Source: Riptortus pedestris (taxonomy: Eukaryota; Arthropoda; Insecta; Hemiptera; Alydidae). Taken from it: a stretch of DNA of 64,000 bases. The stretch is taken from the NCBI GenBank assembly GCA_019009955.1, contig CM032233.1, positions 89,160,001 through 89,224,000 on the forward strand, given 5' to 3'. Position numbers and translations under genes: made by a program. This document shows positions 27,801 to 41,127 of the stretch, piece after piece (within the stretch, counting starts at the first letter, position 1; each line of letters begins with the position of its first letter). Under the pieces are notes generated by a model that was given only the letters and a program-made list of their open reading frames with translations, ran no database searches and had not been told where the DNA came from.

Positions 27801-28997
27801 ATCCCAGTGTTTAGGGGTAACACCCGTCGTTTCTGTGGGTTTGTTAATAATGAAATTAATTTTTTATGTAAGACTTCACTGTCCTGCATATTGTCATATT
27901 TCCCGTTTCCTGTGTATTATGCATAGATTTGAATTATTAAGGAGAAAATATTGACATACATTTGAATTAATTTTTTAAGGTGAGGTACCTGGTAGTTCAT
28001 ATTGAAATGAAGTGTTGAGGAAATTTCTCTAAATAACAAAATAAACAACTTTTTTTATGTGCATATTTGGTGAAACCCCAATAGGAAATCACTATTATTA
28101 ATTTCAGGCCTCCCTTATAACCCCCACTCCTGCCCGTCCCTATAAATGTTAGTATGGCTTATTATAAGGAAGGCGTTAGTACTAATTCACATACCGAGAT
28201 TGGTTTAGTTCGGTTGAGTCTTTTGTGCCAAATAAAATTGTTGACTCCCGCTATAATTTTTAGCGTATAACACCTTTATACTTCGGTATACGACGATAAT
28301 GTATATAATAAAAGTTACTCTAAATTACAAAATAAACAACTTTTGTTATGTTCATATTTGCCGAAAACCCAATAGGAAACGAAATATTGCTATTTTTAAT
28401 TTCTGGCTTCCCTCATAACCCCCACTCCTGCCCTTCCCTAGAAATGTTGGTATGGCTTGTTATAATAAAAGCGTTAGTGCTAATACATATACCCAGTTTT
28501 ATTTATTTCGGTTGGGTCTTTTGTCCCAAATAAAATTGTTCACTTCCGCTATAGGTTTCAGCGTATATCTCGTTTATAATTCGGTATAAGAAAAAAGTGT
28601 ATATAACAAACGTTACTCTAAACAACAAAATAAACAACTTTTGTTATGATCATATTTGCCAAAAAACTAATAGGAAACGAAATATAGCTATTTTTAATTT
28701 CTGGCTTCCCTTATAACCCCCACTCCTATTCGTCCCAGAGGATATTAATATAGCCTAAAGTCTAAGTTGGGTTAGTAGTAATATATATACCAAGTTTCAT
28801 AAAATTCGGTTCAGCCGTTTATGCGTGAAAAGGTAACAAACAAACAAACAAACAAATAAACAAACAAACAAACAAACAGACACCAAAGAAACAAAATGCA
28901 GTTATGGTGTCTATGACATGTGAAACGAAAAGTTATCGTGAAATTTCGCGAAAAAAATCAATGTACAGACAGAGGTTACAATTTTATATATATATAG

Positions 28998-29046
<49 letters not shown>

Positions 29047-32000
29047 CAGATATATATATATATAGATATATATATATATATATATATATATCCTGTTAAT
29101 GCTCTATGATTACAATTTTTGTGTCATCATTACCAAACTTGATATGTAAATGTTTTGTGTAAAACTAAAAATCAAGTGCATTAATCACTGAAATCAGGCC
29201 AGTGGAAGGAGGGGTTTTGAGAGGGAAATTTAGAAAATACAAAATATTTCCATTATTATATGGTCCATCGAAAAATTTAGTAGAATCAATCTTATAGCTT
29301 TAATTTAATTTGTTGTTGTTATACATGTTGAAAATCAACAAGATATTTGCATTTTGTAGTTTTCAGCCTTCATTAAAAACCCCACTTCTACCCATGTCAT
29401 ATTGACAATATTAAATACCAAATATTGTTTTCATTAATCTTTTATACAGGTGTGAGATACATGCAAATATGTAGAGTGATGACATTATCAATTAAAATTT
29501 TGTGGTCTTGACTCGCAAATGTTTATTTGTTCCATACCGTGCTCAATATTTAACATTTTCATTCAACGCCAAAGGATCGTATTAATCAATAGCAGAAATC
29601 AGACCCGGGAAAGGGGGATATTAGAAAATTATTGGAAATTTGAGCATATATTGTTAGTTGAGATCACCAGTGTGTGGGAAATCTGCTTAGTTTACGCAAC
29701 TCTCGTGTGACAGAATTTTTTTATCCATTCCTAATTAAAACCTGCAAAATGTTCTTAATAAGTTTCTATATATCTTTATTTGTCCATAAAAATATTCTTA
29801 ATTGCATACATCCTATGTTTATTACAAAATTAATGTTTTTCCCCCAAACAATTTAAAACTAAATTTAAACATTAGTATTGTATTTTACAAATAAATATTT
29901 CATTTACTCATTAAAATCCTTTTTTCATAAGTTCAAAATAAAATACTTTTGATTTATTTCATTAAGTTTGAAAAAGGAAAAAATAACAAACTGGATAATT
30001 AGTAGCACAAGAAACTGATAAAAAGTTGACACATTACCATTTAAAATATAATGACTATACATACAATTGAAAATCTTTAATACTTATCATAACCATAAAG
30101 TAAAAACAAAATTGAAATACTCAACGAAATTTAATGAAGAAAGGAGAATGGGTAACAAACCTGGAAAATTCAGCATTTTTCTTAATAACTTCATTCAAAG
30201 TGGCTAACACAGCTGCAATTGTGTCATCAGATGTTCCTTGGTCATGTTGAGGATTTCCAGAAGGTAATTTTTGAACAAGGTCCCTCATTGCATACTTCCC
30301 TATAAAAAATTGGTGTTAAAAAAATAAAAAGTTTTAAATTGGAAATAAATCCAAAGTAAAATTTCATTTTCTATTAAGAATGTATAACCTTCTTACGTAT
30401 GAGCTTATCTCTTAAATAACACAATGAGGTATTATAATGAAAAAAAATATGTCATTCTTTTAACTAAAAATAACATACTTATTACAAGACGTTTTGAAGG
30501 GAAGGGGGTCTTGAAGAGAAGAATAAGGTTAGTCAGGCTGTGATATATAGCTTATAGATGAAACGAGAAATTCTTTCAAAGGAGCTAAGATTTCAACATT
30601 AGGTCAATCAATTTAAGTACAAGGCGTATGCAGAGATGAAAGGACATCATTGGCATTCACCCAGGACGATAAAGTACAATCTTTGTATTCCTAATAGGCA
30701 AAAGCTGAGAAAAGCATATGAGTAAGATATTAATCTGCACTGCATCATTATGAACTGGTTGTCTCATGATACACAAGTAATTTGACAGAAGAAGATTCTT
30801 GAAGGCAAAAAATTTACTGCAAATACTAAAAAGCTTACAGATTTGTAAGAATTAATTAGAAATATCTCTGATGCTATGAGTCGGATATAAAAATTATTAT
30901 ATTTTATAATAATTTTTACACATTATAAATGTATAAGGCTACAGGATAAATTGTAGCCCTATACATTTATTTCTCTACCTTTAATATTCATTGAAACATT
31001 TCCATGTTTTAGTGTTCACTCTTCAAAACACCCCCCAATCCTCCTCATTTCTCATTAGCAATAATTAAATGGGTAGTGGCAGATCAGTATCTGTCCAGTA
31101 CATGGGAGATATCCTTAGTTTGTGCAACCCTTACATGAGAAACTTTTTATTTGATAGAAAAAAAAATGTTCTATCAAATAAAAAAAAAAAAAGGTTCAAA
31201 TCATGACAGGTGCATTCATCTTTCTCCTCAGATGAAAAATAATTAAATTATAAATGTATCATTTTCCTACAAAAGATCTTCTGCAGAGCCACTACATCTG
31301 CATTATGTCTCCAAAGCGTGGTTGGAATATGCCCTGTACGTTCTATGCTCCAATATTGAGATGTCTTTTTCTGAACACTTTCCCGCCTCCTGCTTTACAT
31401 CATGTAATGCCCTGTTATAATCACCTGATTACATGTATGTATGTTTCTTTATAGGGCTTAGAGAAATCTGACACAGCATATGAAGAGCATGGTAGTTTGA
31501 TGAGGTTTGTTTTAAGGGAAATCAGCAATAGTAGTTGTTTTTTTTTAAAATGTCTTCAAATGTCCATAAATTCAGGGATACATTTTTTTTCATGTTTCAA
31601 ATCGCACTATGACCAATGACATTAAAATTGAAATTCTTTCCTACATACCAGTCTAAATGTGTCAAATAGGCTATATAAGAGTTTGATTTTTCAACTAGGA
31701 GGGGGCTTAGGTCAATGTCAGAACGTATCTTCGTGGAAATCTTTGTTCATGTTTATTCTATTATTCAAAAAATGTGAAGAATAAAATATATTTCTCAGGC
31801 TGTTTAATTTTATGAATTTCAAAATTTTAACTTCTGACTTACGATCAACAAATTTATTTGTATTCCACAATACCTCCATAGAACTAAGGCAGTTTTTGTA
31901 TATGTATAAAGGGAATGAATGTTTGATTTTATACTTTAATATCATATGCAGTAACGGGGGATTTACATGGAAGTCAATACACATGTTTATCAGTATCTTC

Positions 32001-33859
32001 ATTAATATTGATTTTGTAACAAAAATGAAGATAATAAATAGTGTTATACAATATTTTTCAGTATTAAAAGTTGCTTTGTAGTACAAAATTCAATTTTATT
32101 ACCTTTAACTTCCGATAACCACTTCATAATTCTAAATTGTTAAAAGAGGTTGTCTGAACAAAATTTTATTGCATATCTTGTACCAATACTAATGAATGCA
32201 ATCATAAATAAATTCCACAGCTATTTTAAACGAAACATTGATAGTCACCTAACCACCATGTCATACATTACACACATAAGAAGAGAATATGTATAGAAAG
32301 AACATTATCCGCAAGTGATGGAAATGAAGGGATTATTTAGTGTTTATGTTAATCTAATTATTATATTTCTATGGAAGCCATGTTTCATACAACCTATCAA
32401 TGATGAAAAACAATGCAGATTACTCTTGGTTTTTGGCTGCTACCTCAAACCTTTCAGGTCTAAAAAGAGATTGGCAGATCAATATATGATCAAACATTTT
32501 TATCTAATGCAAAGGTTTGGGAAATGATATTTATTTAAACCCAAAAATGACGATTAACAGCTTTGTAAAAATAATATATAATATTCATCCAGTCGCCATT
32601 CATTCTTCACACACGTGTAAAATGAGAAGGATAATACAGAAAGAATTTTATTCCTATGTGATGAAAACGAAGGGATTATTTAGTACTTTAGTTAATCTAA
32701 TCTTTATATTTTGGAGGGAAACTATTTTTATTTCAGCCTGTCAACGTCAGATAACACAGCTAGCTAATTAATTTAAATCTTTAGAAGCCTCAATTTTTAT
32801 TTGATCTCTACCACACTTTATATTTCACTATTTCATAATATATGAAGACCAAAGATATCAGTTCATTAATGGCTTAAATTGGACCTGTAGGAGTGGGGCT
32901 TTAGAAAAGAAGTAAAATGTAAATCACGAAAATTTCCATTATTTTTAACCTATAACAGGAATGTAATATATAATCAATCTTGAAGCATAGAATCATTTTT
33001 TCCCTATACATTTAACTAAAATATTAATCAATTTATTTGTGTTTAGGAAACCTCCAAACCCATTTATGAGATTTTTACTTTGTGATATTGGATCACTTAA
33101 CATCCTAAGCCCAACTCAAATTTCAGGTCTTGTTAACTTGAGTACTGAGAACGAGAGATTAGAATGTATAGATGATGTCATATTTGCTGATATGGCACAA
33201 AGTGATATGATCATGGACCACATTATACAGTACCTGGGAGACAGGCTTTTTCTAATAGATGTGAATGACAATTCCCCAAGCTCCTCTTTTACTCAAGCTC
33301 CAGACTGACTGTAAATGTGGTTTTACAACTAGTAAAGCCAAGGCAAGCCATACGATATTCCTGGCTAGTCCTTCTGGTCATATTGCACACAAAATGGTGG
33401 GCTCCCATTCCTACATGTGTGGGGAAACAAGTATACCCAACAATAAAGACAATTATTGTCAGAAGTTACACATATTAGTTAGTGCAATAAGGAGTGTTGC
33501 ACTAAAATGTATACATAGGAAGTAAATAATGTTATATTACAGAAAAAATAAAAGAACCTCTACATGGATTTTCAAGGGGCTGAACATGAATTGGTGTTTT
33601 ATACCGTATATGACCTAGTTAACTGTAGATTAGAAGTATATTCAGGAAATATTATTATAAAGTAGAAGAGTGGCACAGCAACATAAATAGGGAGGACAAG
33701 GGAAGTGAAGGATAGGCTGAGAGAACACCTTTATAGTGGGAGTAAAATGAGCTTTCAAAATCACCTTAAGATTTATTTATTTATGAATGAGAACTATTAG
33801 TTTAAGGTTTAACAGGATTAGTTGGATCAGAGGAAGCTTGCTGCAACAGACATATATAC

Positions 33860-33894
<35 letters not shown>

Positions 33895-36800
33895 GCAAAC
33901 ATTTTTGTTGAGAACTCTCCAATCATATATAAAATATATTTACCTATTAATTCTTTGTTTCTTTGGTCTATAGCTAAATTTCTTAAAGCTGTGGCAACGG
34001 CACAGACAACTCTATCAACTTCCATTCGCAGCAGTTCAACAAGGATTGGTAATCCCTTCTCTTTTCTTACAGCTGCTCTTATTTCTATACTTGGTTGCCA
34101 GTAGCATGCAGCAAGATTTTGAAGAGCCCCAGCAGCAGCTTCAAGAGTTTCTGGATTAGAGCAGCTTTGTAATAAGCATAAGTATGCCTGCACAACCTGA
34201 ACAGTAAACCAATAAATAACAATAACTAGTACAGAGGCCTGTATTTGCTTATGCAAAATTTATATTGTATTGTTATTATAACCATAAAATTATAATTACT
34301 TATACTGAGTTATATTATTTGCTTTAGGCTTCCTATATATTATCTACATAGTTTTATTTTTAACCTCTAATTTATTTTATTTTATAATCATTATTGACAT
34401 TAGTTTTGGTGAATTGATGTGTAATGCATTTAACAGCTACCATTATTAAATTTAAATGATTCTTCTATGATTAATGCTAATCTGTAATAATTAATTAATA
34501 GTCTCAGATTGAATTTATATTACTTTACATTTTGCCTCTTTAAGTCATAATCTAAAAAAAAAAAGAGGGAAATACAATTATTTTGATTATGTTACCTGAA
34601 ATTATTTTTCAAGGACATATTTTTATAATGAGGAAAATATCAATATACATAATCAAATTTTAGAGTTATACTTTTAAACATTTTAAAACATAGTACAGTT
34701 AACTAGTAATATAACATGGGGAATGTGCTTACTTCTGGTTGCCATAGAAGCTCCATACCACTTAAAGGCTCATTACGCTGATTTTGAGATCGATTAGAAT
34801 TTGCTTCTTTCTGTAAAACTAATTCTGTTTCCTTTTTCTTCTTGCTAGCACCAAAGCAACCAAGATTTTCTCCTAAAATATAATGAAAAATCATTTATTC
34901 AATCAAATATTTTTTTCTGAATAAGGTCTAATGATCAGTATAGTGACTATAATATGAAAAAAGTAGATATCCTTTTGTGGTTAAGATAATACAATCATGA
35001 GGACAACAGGACACAAGAAAAAGCATCATGTCTGATAACATTATATACACAATAAAAAATAAAGTGATTTGTTAATTAAAACTTCACTTTTATGTTAACA
35101 AAATACATTTCTAAGTATGAGCTAAGAATTAAAGTAATAGTTATAAATAATTTTATGATTATGCCACACAAAATATCATAGGTCACTTTCTACTCAGAAA
35201 ACGTATAACCTGTAAAAAACCTCAGCAAACGAAAACAGTAATAAACCAATTTAGTTATTTATTTTTATTTGAGAGAACAATTTTTTTGCATATGTCAGGT
35301 GATTTGCTGATAACTGGAGAATTATTCTAACTGACTGACATACAAATGTGTACTCACACCCACATGCACACACCCAAACTGATGTTCGAGGAGCCGGGAA
35401 GGAAAAAGGTGAAAGAGCAATCAGGGTTTATTGGAATGTCCGAAGAGTTTTAGATATGGTCAAAGGAAAAAGTACATCACAAAAGGGCAGCATAAACAAA
35501 GCAGGTTTTCCATGGTAGCAATGACTCAAGATGACATTACAGTGTGCCTGCGTGGGTACCTCCGTATACCCTGCAGTATTGCTGCAGCTCATGGATGATC
35601 GAATATGATCCAGCTCTTTCTCTCCTTGCAAAGATCTAGCTGTTCTATCTAGCTATTTCAAGGAGCAAATGTTCTGCTAGATGGAGCACTAAGCCAGAAA
35701 AAAGTCTCGTATACTCCCCAGTAGAAGCTTCGGTTTTACTATCAACACAACAGTAACTGTAAACTGCATCGCGGTATGATAACACATGACATGATGATAA
35801 AACAGGGAAAACCAACTGTGAAATATGAAATGACTAACATTAAGTCTAACAATTCATAATCATCACTACTAACTAAAACATGATCAGAAGTGATAACAGA
35901 TAATTAGTCAAGACTAAGAGTAAAAATAATTATGCATAATTTTCTCAAGTTTAGAAAAAAAATGCTATTATAGCATAAATAACTTAAATAAAAAAAATAC
36001 ATATTTATGGAGAAAATAATAAAATCACATTCATTCATAAACTCCCAACAAAAATGATAAAACTACATTTTAATTTATATTTACTTATTACCTTTTTGGT
36101 GAGGCGATGCTTTTGTAGTCTGCATAGGAAGGGGGTTTTTGTCATAGTTAGGATCTTCCACTTCTTGACATCGATAAGACAAATTTCGAAGAATGCATAC
36201 ACAATTTTCAACACTTTTGTTTCCAATGTTAGATTTTTCAATAGCCAAACGAACTACATATAGGACAGAATCGACTAAACCTTCACATTCCCGAAGCTTT
36301 TTTCTGGCATACTCTCCAGCAGAGCTAACATTTCTGTACAAAAAGCAAAGAGAGTTAATACACAAAATAATATACTACTAACTACTGTTTTATAGATATT
36401 ATTAGTTTCATAAAACTAACTATAAGATGTATAAATGAAATAGAATTTCCTACAAATGACACAATCTGTTAATGTAGCTATGTTACACCACATCATTGGT
36501 GACATTTCCTTTATTAACAGCTGACAAAGATTTATTACTCACAACAATACTAATTTCATATAGCAGCAAAGCAGTTTTGGATATCCCATTCTGTGCCCAC
36601 AAACTAAAATTTGTGGACAACATTTATTTTCTGTTACCATTTAAAGAAAGTTGTTCAAGTCAATAAAATAGACGAGCAGATATTGAAATTTTTGAGTCCA
36701 GGGTAATGAAGCATGAATAGTAATTTTCGGATATTTATCTGAGGTAATGAAATTAGAGGCTGAAAGGATTAAATTCCAAACATACCCAGTATGAGAAGTG

Positions 36801-39800
36801 GTACAGGATTAACATATACAGAACCTTCTAATATTAAATGTCCCTAACTTGATGAACTCTGGTTCAAAAATGTTCTTTAGAAATTTCTGATGGCACCATA
36901 TCAAAGTCATAATAGAGTTGAAGTTCAGTCTCAAATTTAGTGGCAAACACTCTTCTCTTGTTTCTGATGTCAAGGAGCTGACACTGAGAATCTAAAAAAA
37001 AACTCGAGGAAATGAAAGAGCAAATCAGGCCTGAGGAAGCCAGAAGTTCTATAAGGGAATCAAAAACCCAAGACAAGATTGTGTCAACAGACTTAATTCT
37101 GAAGTTCTAAAAGAATTACAGAAGTATGCAGTAGATGACATTATCAGGGAGGAGGTTTAATTGTTGATTTATCATGCATGGGCAGAACAAACAATGCCTG
37201 ACAAATGTGATAGAAGCAAATATTGTCCCTCTACATAAAATGAAACAAATTTAAATATGTAAGCTATAGAGATATAGTACTTTTTACCAATTGCCTACAA
37301 GACCCCATCAATGTCATTTGTTGGAGGTTAGTGGAAAGGATTGTGATGATACTGGGAAAGCATCAGTGATAAACAACTTTTAAGAAGAATAATCACCAAA
37401 ACCGGAATGAAAAATTTCAGTTATTCACCTATGTAAGAATTCAGTTTTGCCACCTCATTAGGAGCTATCACAAATAAGGTTTTACCTTATTCAATTATAC
37501 CGGGAATCACGGAATAATGTATTAAGCACAATAAAATGAACAGAAAGATTCATAAGCTGAACAAAAGGGAAATAAGTATGCGGAACTCACCTGTCCACCG
37601 AAAAAACACAAATGCAATGCACTTATTAGTATTTAAAAATAACATGAGAAAGAATCCAGGTCTTGAATCTCAGATGTAAAATATAAAATGAAAACTGAAT
37701 ATAAAAGTGTTTCCAGCAATGCAATAGTTGAATATATTATCAGAAACCTAATTTTACTATTCATAATTTTGAGTCTTAATTACTCTTTGATGGTACTATT
37801 CAAATATGGCAATTTAAAACATAATAATTGTGACATAGTACAAGATTTCTCGGGTTATTTATGCTTATTGGTTCTAACTTAAATAATTGTATATCACTTG
37901 CAGCTAGTTAATGGGTCAGAATTTATAAAAACACTACTATTCCTTCATTCACTTTATTATCACATCTACCAATGTATTGTCTTCTTCTCAGTATAGACCA
38001 AGCCGGTCCAGAGATAGGATGTCTCTCCAGGCCATCTTGTGTCTCCCTACGATATTTTTAGTTGTGCTCCTGATGTGGCAGTGAGCTAATAAACATGTAA
38101 CATGAAGAGTGATAGTAAAGCGAATGAAGGAATAGTAGTGTTTTTATAAGTTATGACCCACTGCCTGGAAGAAATATCAGATTAAGTGCTGTTAAGGTCA
38201 TTAATGAATTTTCGATGAGCGAAAAATTTATCAATTTATTATTCAATTATAGCTTCTTCAGTAATATTTTCAAAAGAAATTTTAGATATTATCTAAATTT
38301 GAAATAAATTTTCAAAATTAAAAACAATTTTTAAATTAAATACTTATAAAGCCTAATAAAAACAAGGAGAAAAATGGGTCTAAACCCTAAAATTAAATTA
38401 AATTACTGCCAGAAAGAAACTTTAGGGTAAACATTCAACTGAGACCCACTACAACAAAACCAATTATTATATTTAGAAGTGTGAAAGTTATAACAATAAA
38501 TTATACCAGAATAGCACTAAATAATAAATAAATGATAAACATATTTTTTAAAAATAGTTAATTTCTAGAATGTTATAAATGAAAGGAGGGGAAAGAAAGC
38601 AAATTTAATCAGAAAGTAAATTATTGAAATTAAAAACAAATAACATTCATGTAAGAAGAGTGCACCACAAAATAAATTACCTCAAAACCCCAGAGGTGTT
38701 TCTGAACACAGTAGACCAACATGTGTCACCTAGTGAGTTAGGGCCCCATCCAGAATGTGGGATTATAATTTGATTGACAATAACAACAAGTCCATCATCA
38801 ATAATAGCTCTTTTCAAATCCTACATAGAAGAAAAAAATAACAAACAATTAGTAATAATGATACAAGCAACTTAAAAAGACACAAAACATGATTAAAGAA
38901 AAAATTTCTGAGTTCTGTATTGAGTTTAAGCAAAAATTAATGTATTGACAAATCTCTTGATTTGCAACAATCAAATTCTTATTCGTGAAATAATTGATTG
39001 AACATAGTAATATAAAGTAAAAGAAGGAAAATAAACAACATAAATGGGGAGGGGAGCATACTAATACTTAGAAAAGAGGAAATATGTTGTTATAAGCATA
39101 ATCAACATGAATGTATAGCTTTACATAAGTAGGAAAAGAGAAAAAGGTGCTGCTGGAAATAATGGCCTACATAGCAAAAGGTTTATATTGGTGATCAATT
39201 TGAATGCTGTTAATTCACTGCTGGCCAGTTATGCTGCCCATTGGTCAGGAATCCCATGTTTTCATTAATATTACAAAACAGAAAATACTATTGACTTATT
39301 AGATCAAATGTTTCTATCTGTTAACCATACTTTACAACAAATGAATAAAGTCCTTAGTTGAGTTTTTCTGTATTTAACTGTAATTAGAAGAGAAAACTTG
39401 TAGCCTGGCATCTATAGTATCCTTAGTGAATGGTGATGTAATATGTTTTTCAAAAAAAGGTATATTTGAGTTACTTTTCTCAACTTTTTAGTTCATATTT
39501 CAGTATCCACCTTATTTACTGATAAAATATACATTTTTATAAACAATATTTGCAATACTATTTTCTTATGATATTCATAAATTAATTAAGCACTTATGGT
39601 TAAAGTCAATTAAATTAAAATACTACCTTCTTAGAAAGTTAGAGACTTCTGAGTAAGGGTAGAGGGATCATGTATTTAATTCAGGGTTCAAATTACATGT
39701 GATTTTGGAGATAATTCAGAGTATTTCACTATATAGTCTAAGTTAATGTTAAATAACTATGACTACTGCTAGTAGTTAAATAAATATTATATTAATGTTC

Positions 39801-41070
39801 AACCCACTGCATTCCTAAAAAAATCTAAGACTAAGAAATAACATTGAAAATACAGTTGGTTTTGCTTTTCATTTTTTTTTTTATTTTGAAGGTAATGAGT
39901 ATTGTGAGCACAGTGAGATTTAATGCAAGGCAACAAAGTTTGTTATAATTTATTTTTTTATAACAAGGTGCCACCATTAGATTGGATTAGATTAATATAT
40001 CCAATAACAAGGATAGTGAGTAAGGGGAGTAAATCTAGTTAATCTAATTTGAAATATTAAGAGCAATTAAGAACTGAGAAAATTATATGTTTACTTTAGT
40101 TCTATTTCACAGTTTAAAGCAAAGAAGCTTGCCTTTAGCATCTGATAACTGTGTGACAATTTGTCTGAATTTCAGTTACTACCATTAATTCAATGAGCAT
40201 GGCATGTATGTGTAAATCAGAGACTATATGGTAATTTATAGAGATTTTGAGTATCATTTAAAAAAAAAATAAACACATAAGACCCAAACTCTTTAAGAAC
40301 TGAAGTGCAAAATCTAGCCAATATATATTTATCAACAATAAAAATTATTTTAAGGCAAGTAAATTTGTGAATTTCTAACACAACTTCAGAAGCCCCATTT
40401 CTATAAAATGTAGAATCTGTAAACAAAATCAACGGAAGGATAATAAGGTCAAAACACCTCCACTTTTAATACTTCATTTATTCCCTGCAGAGTACTTTCG
40501 GGGCGAACCGTCCCGTCTTCGGTGCTCTTGAGCTGCTCCCTATTGAGGCGACATCTCCGGCAAAGACTGGGATGTCGGCTCAATAGGGACCAGCTCTAAA
40601 GCACTGAAAATGGGGCGGTTCACCCCGAAAGTACTCTGCAGGGAATAAATGAAGTATTAAAAGTGGAGGTGTTTTGACCTTATTATCCTTCCATTGATGA
40701 TGGACCTGTCCCAGTCAGTCCAAATCCCGAGTGTAAACAATATATATAAACACTACAAAACTATTTACCTCACACGAAGATAGATTCCAAAGAACTCCAG
40801 TAACAAGTTCTTTCACCTCACCATCAGATGACTTCCTCAAGAGATTTATTAGCAAAGGTATTCCCCCAGCATTCTTTATTGCTCTTTTATTTTCATCATT
40901 TTGCCTCCCATATGAAAGGTTCCTAAAAAGAAGGATTTTGTAACAATTTGGGAGAATTCCAAACTTTTTTACAATAATAAAAATCTCTTTGGTACCAGCT
41001 AATAGAAACAGCAATAGTTTGTTAGTGAGTTTACTCATATACTCTGCATCCATTAGTTTGGTTATCATGA

Positions 41071-41127
<57 letters not shown>

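Noticed and set aside
27706..28998. SINE or RTE tail interpretation of the element with (caaa)n
   Set aside because: Exact A|TC start, hairpin plus CTAG end, T after it, and the same ends in a second copy fit a Helitron better than a retroelement.
31718..32086. 122-residue minus ORF and overlapping 89-residue plus ORF
   Set aside because: Very AT-rich composition (Ile, Asn, Lys, Phe), open on both strands over the same DNA, no motifs. Chance ORFs in an intron.
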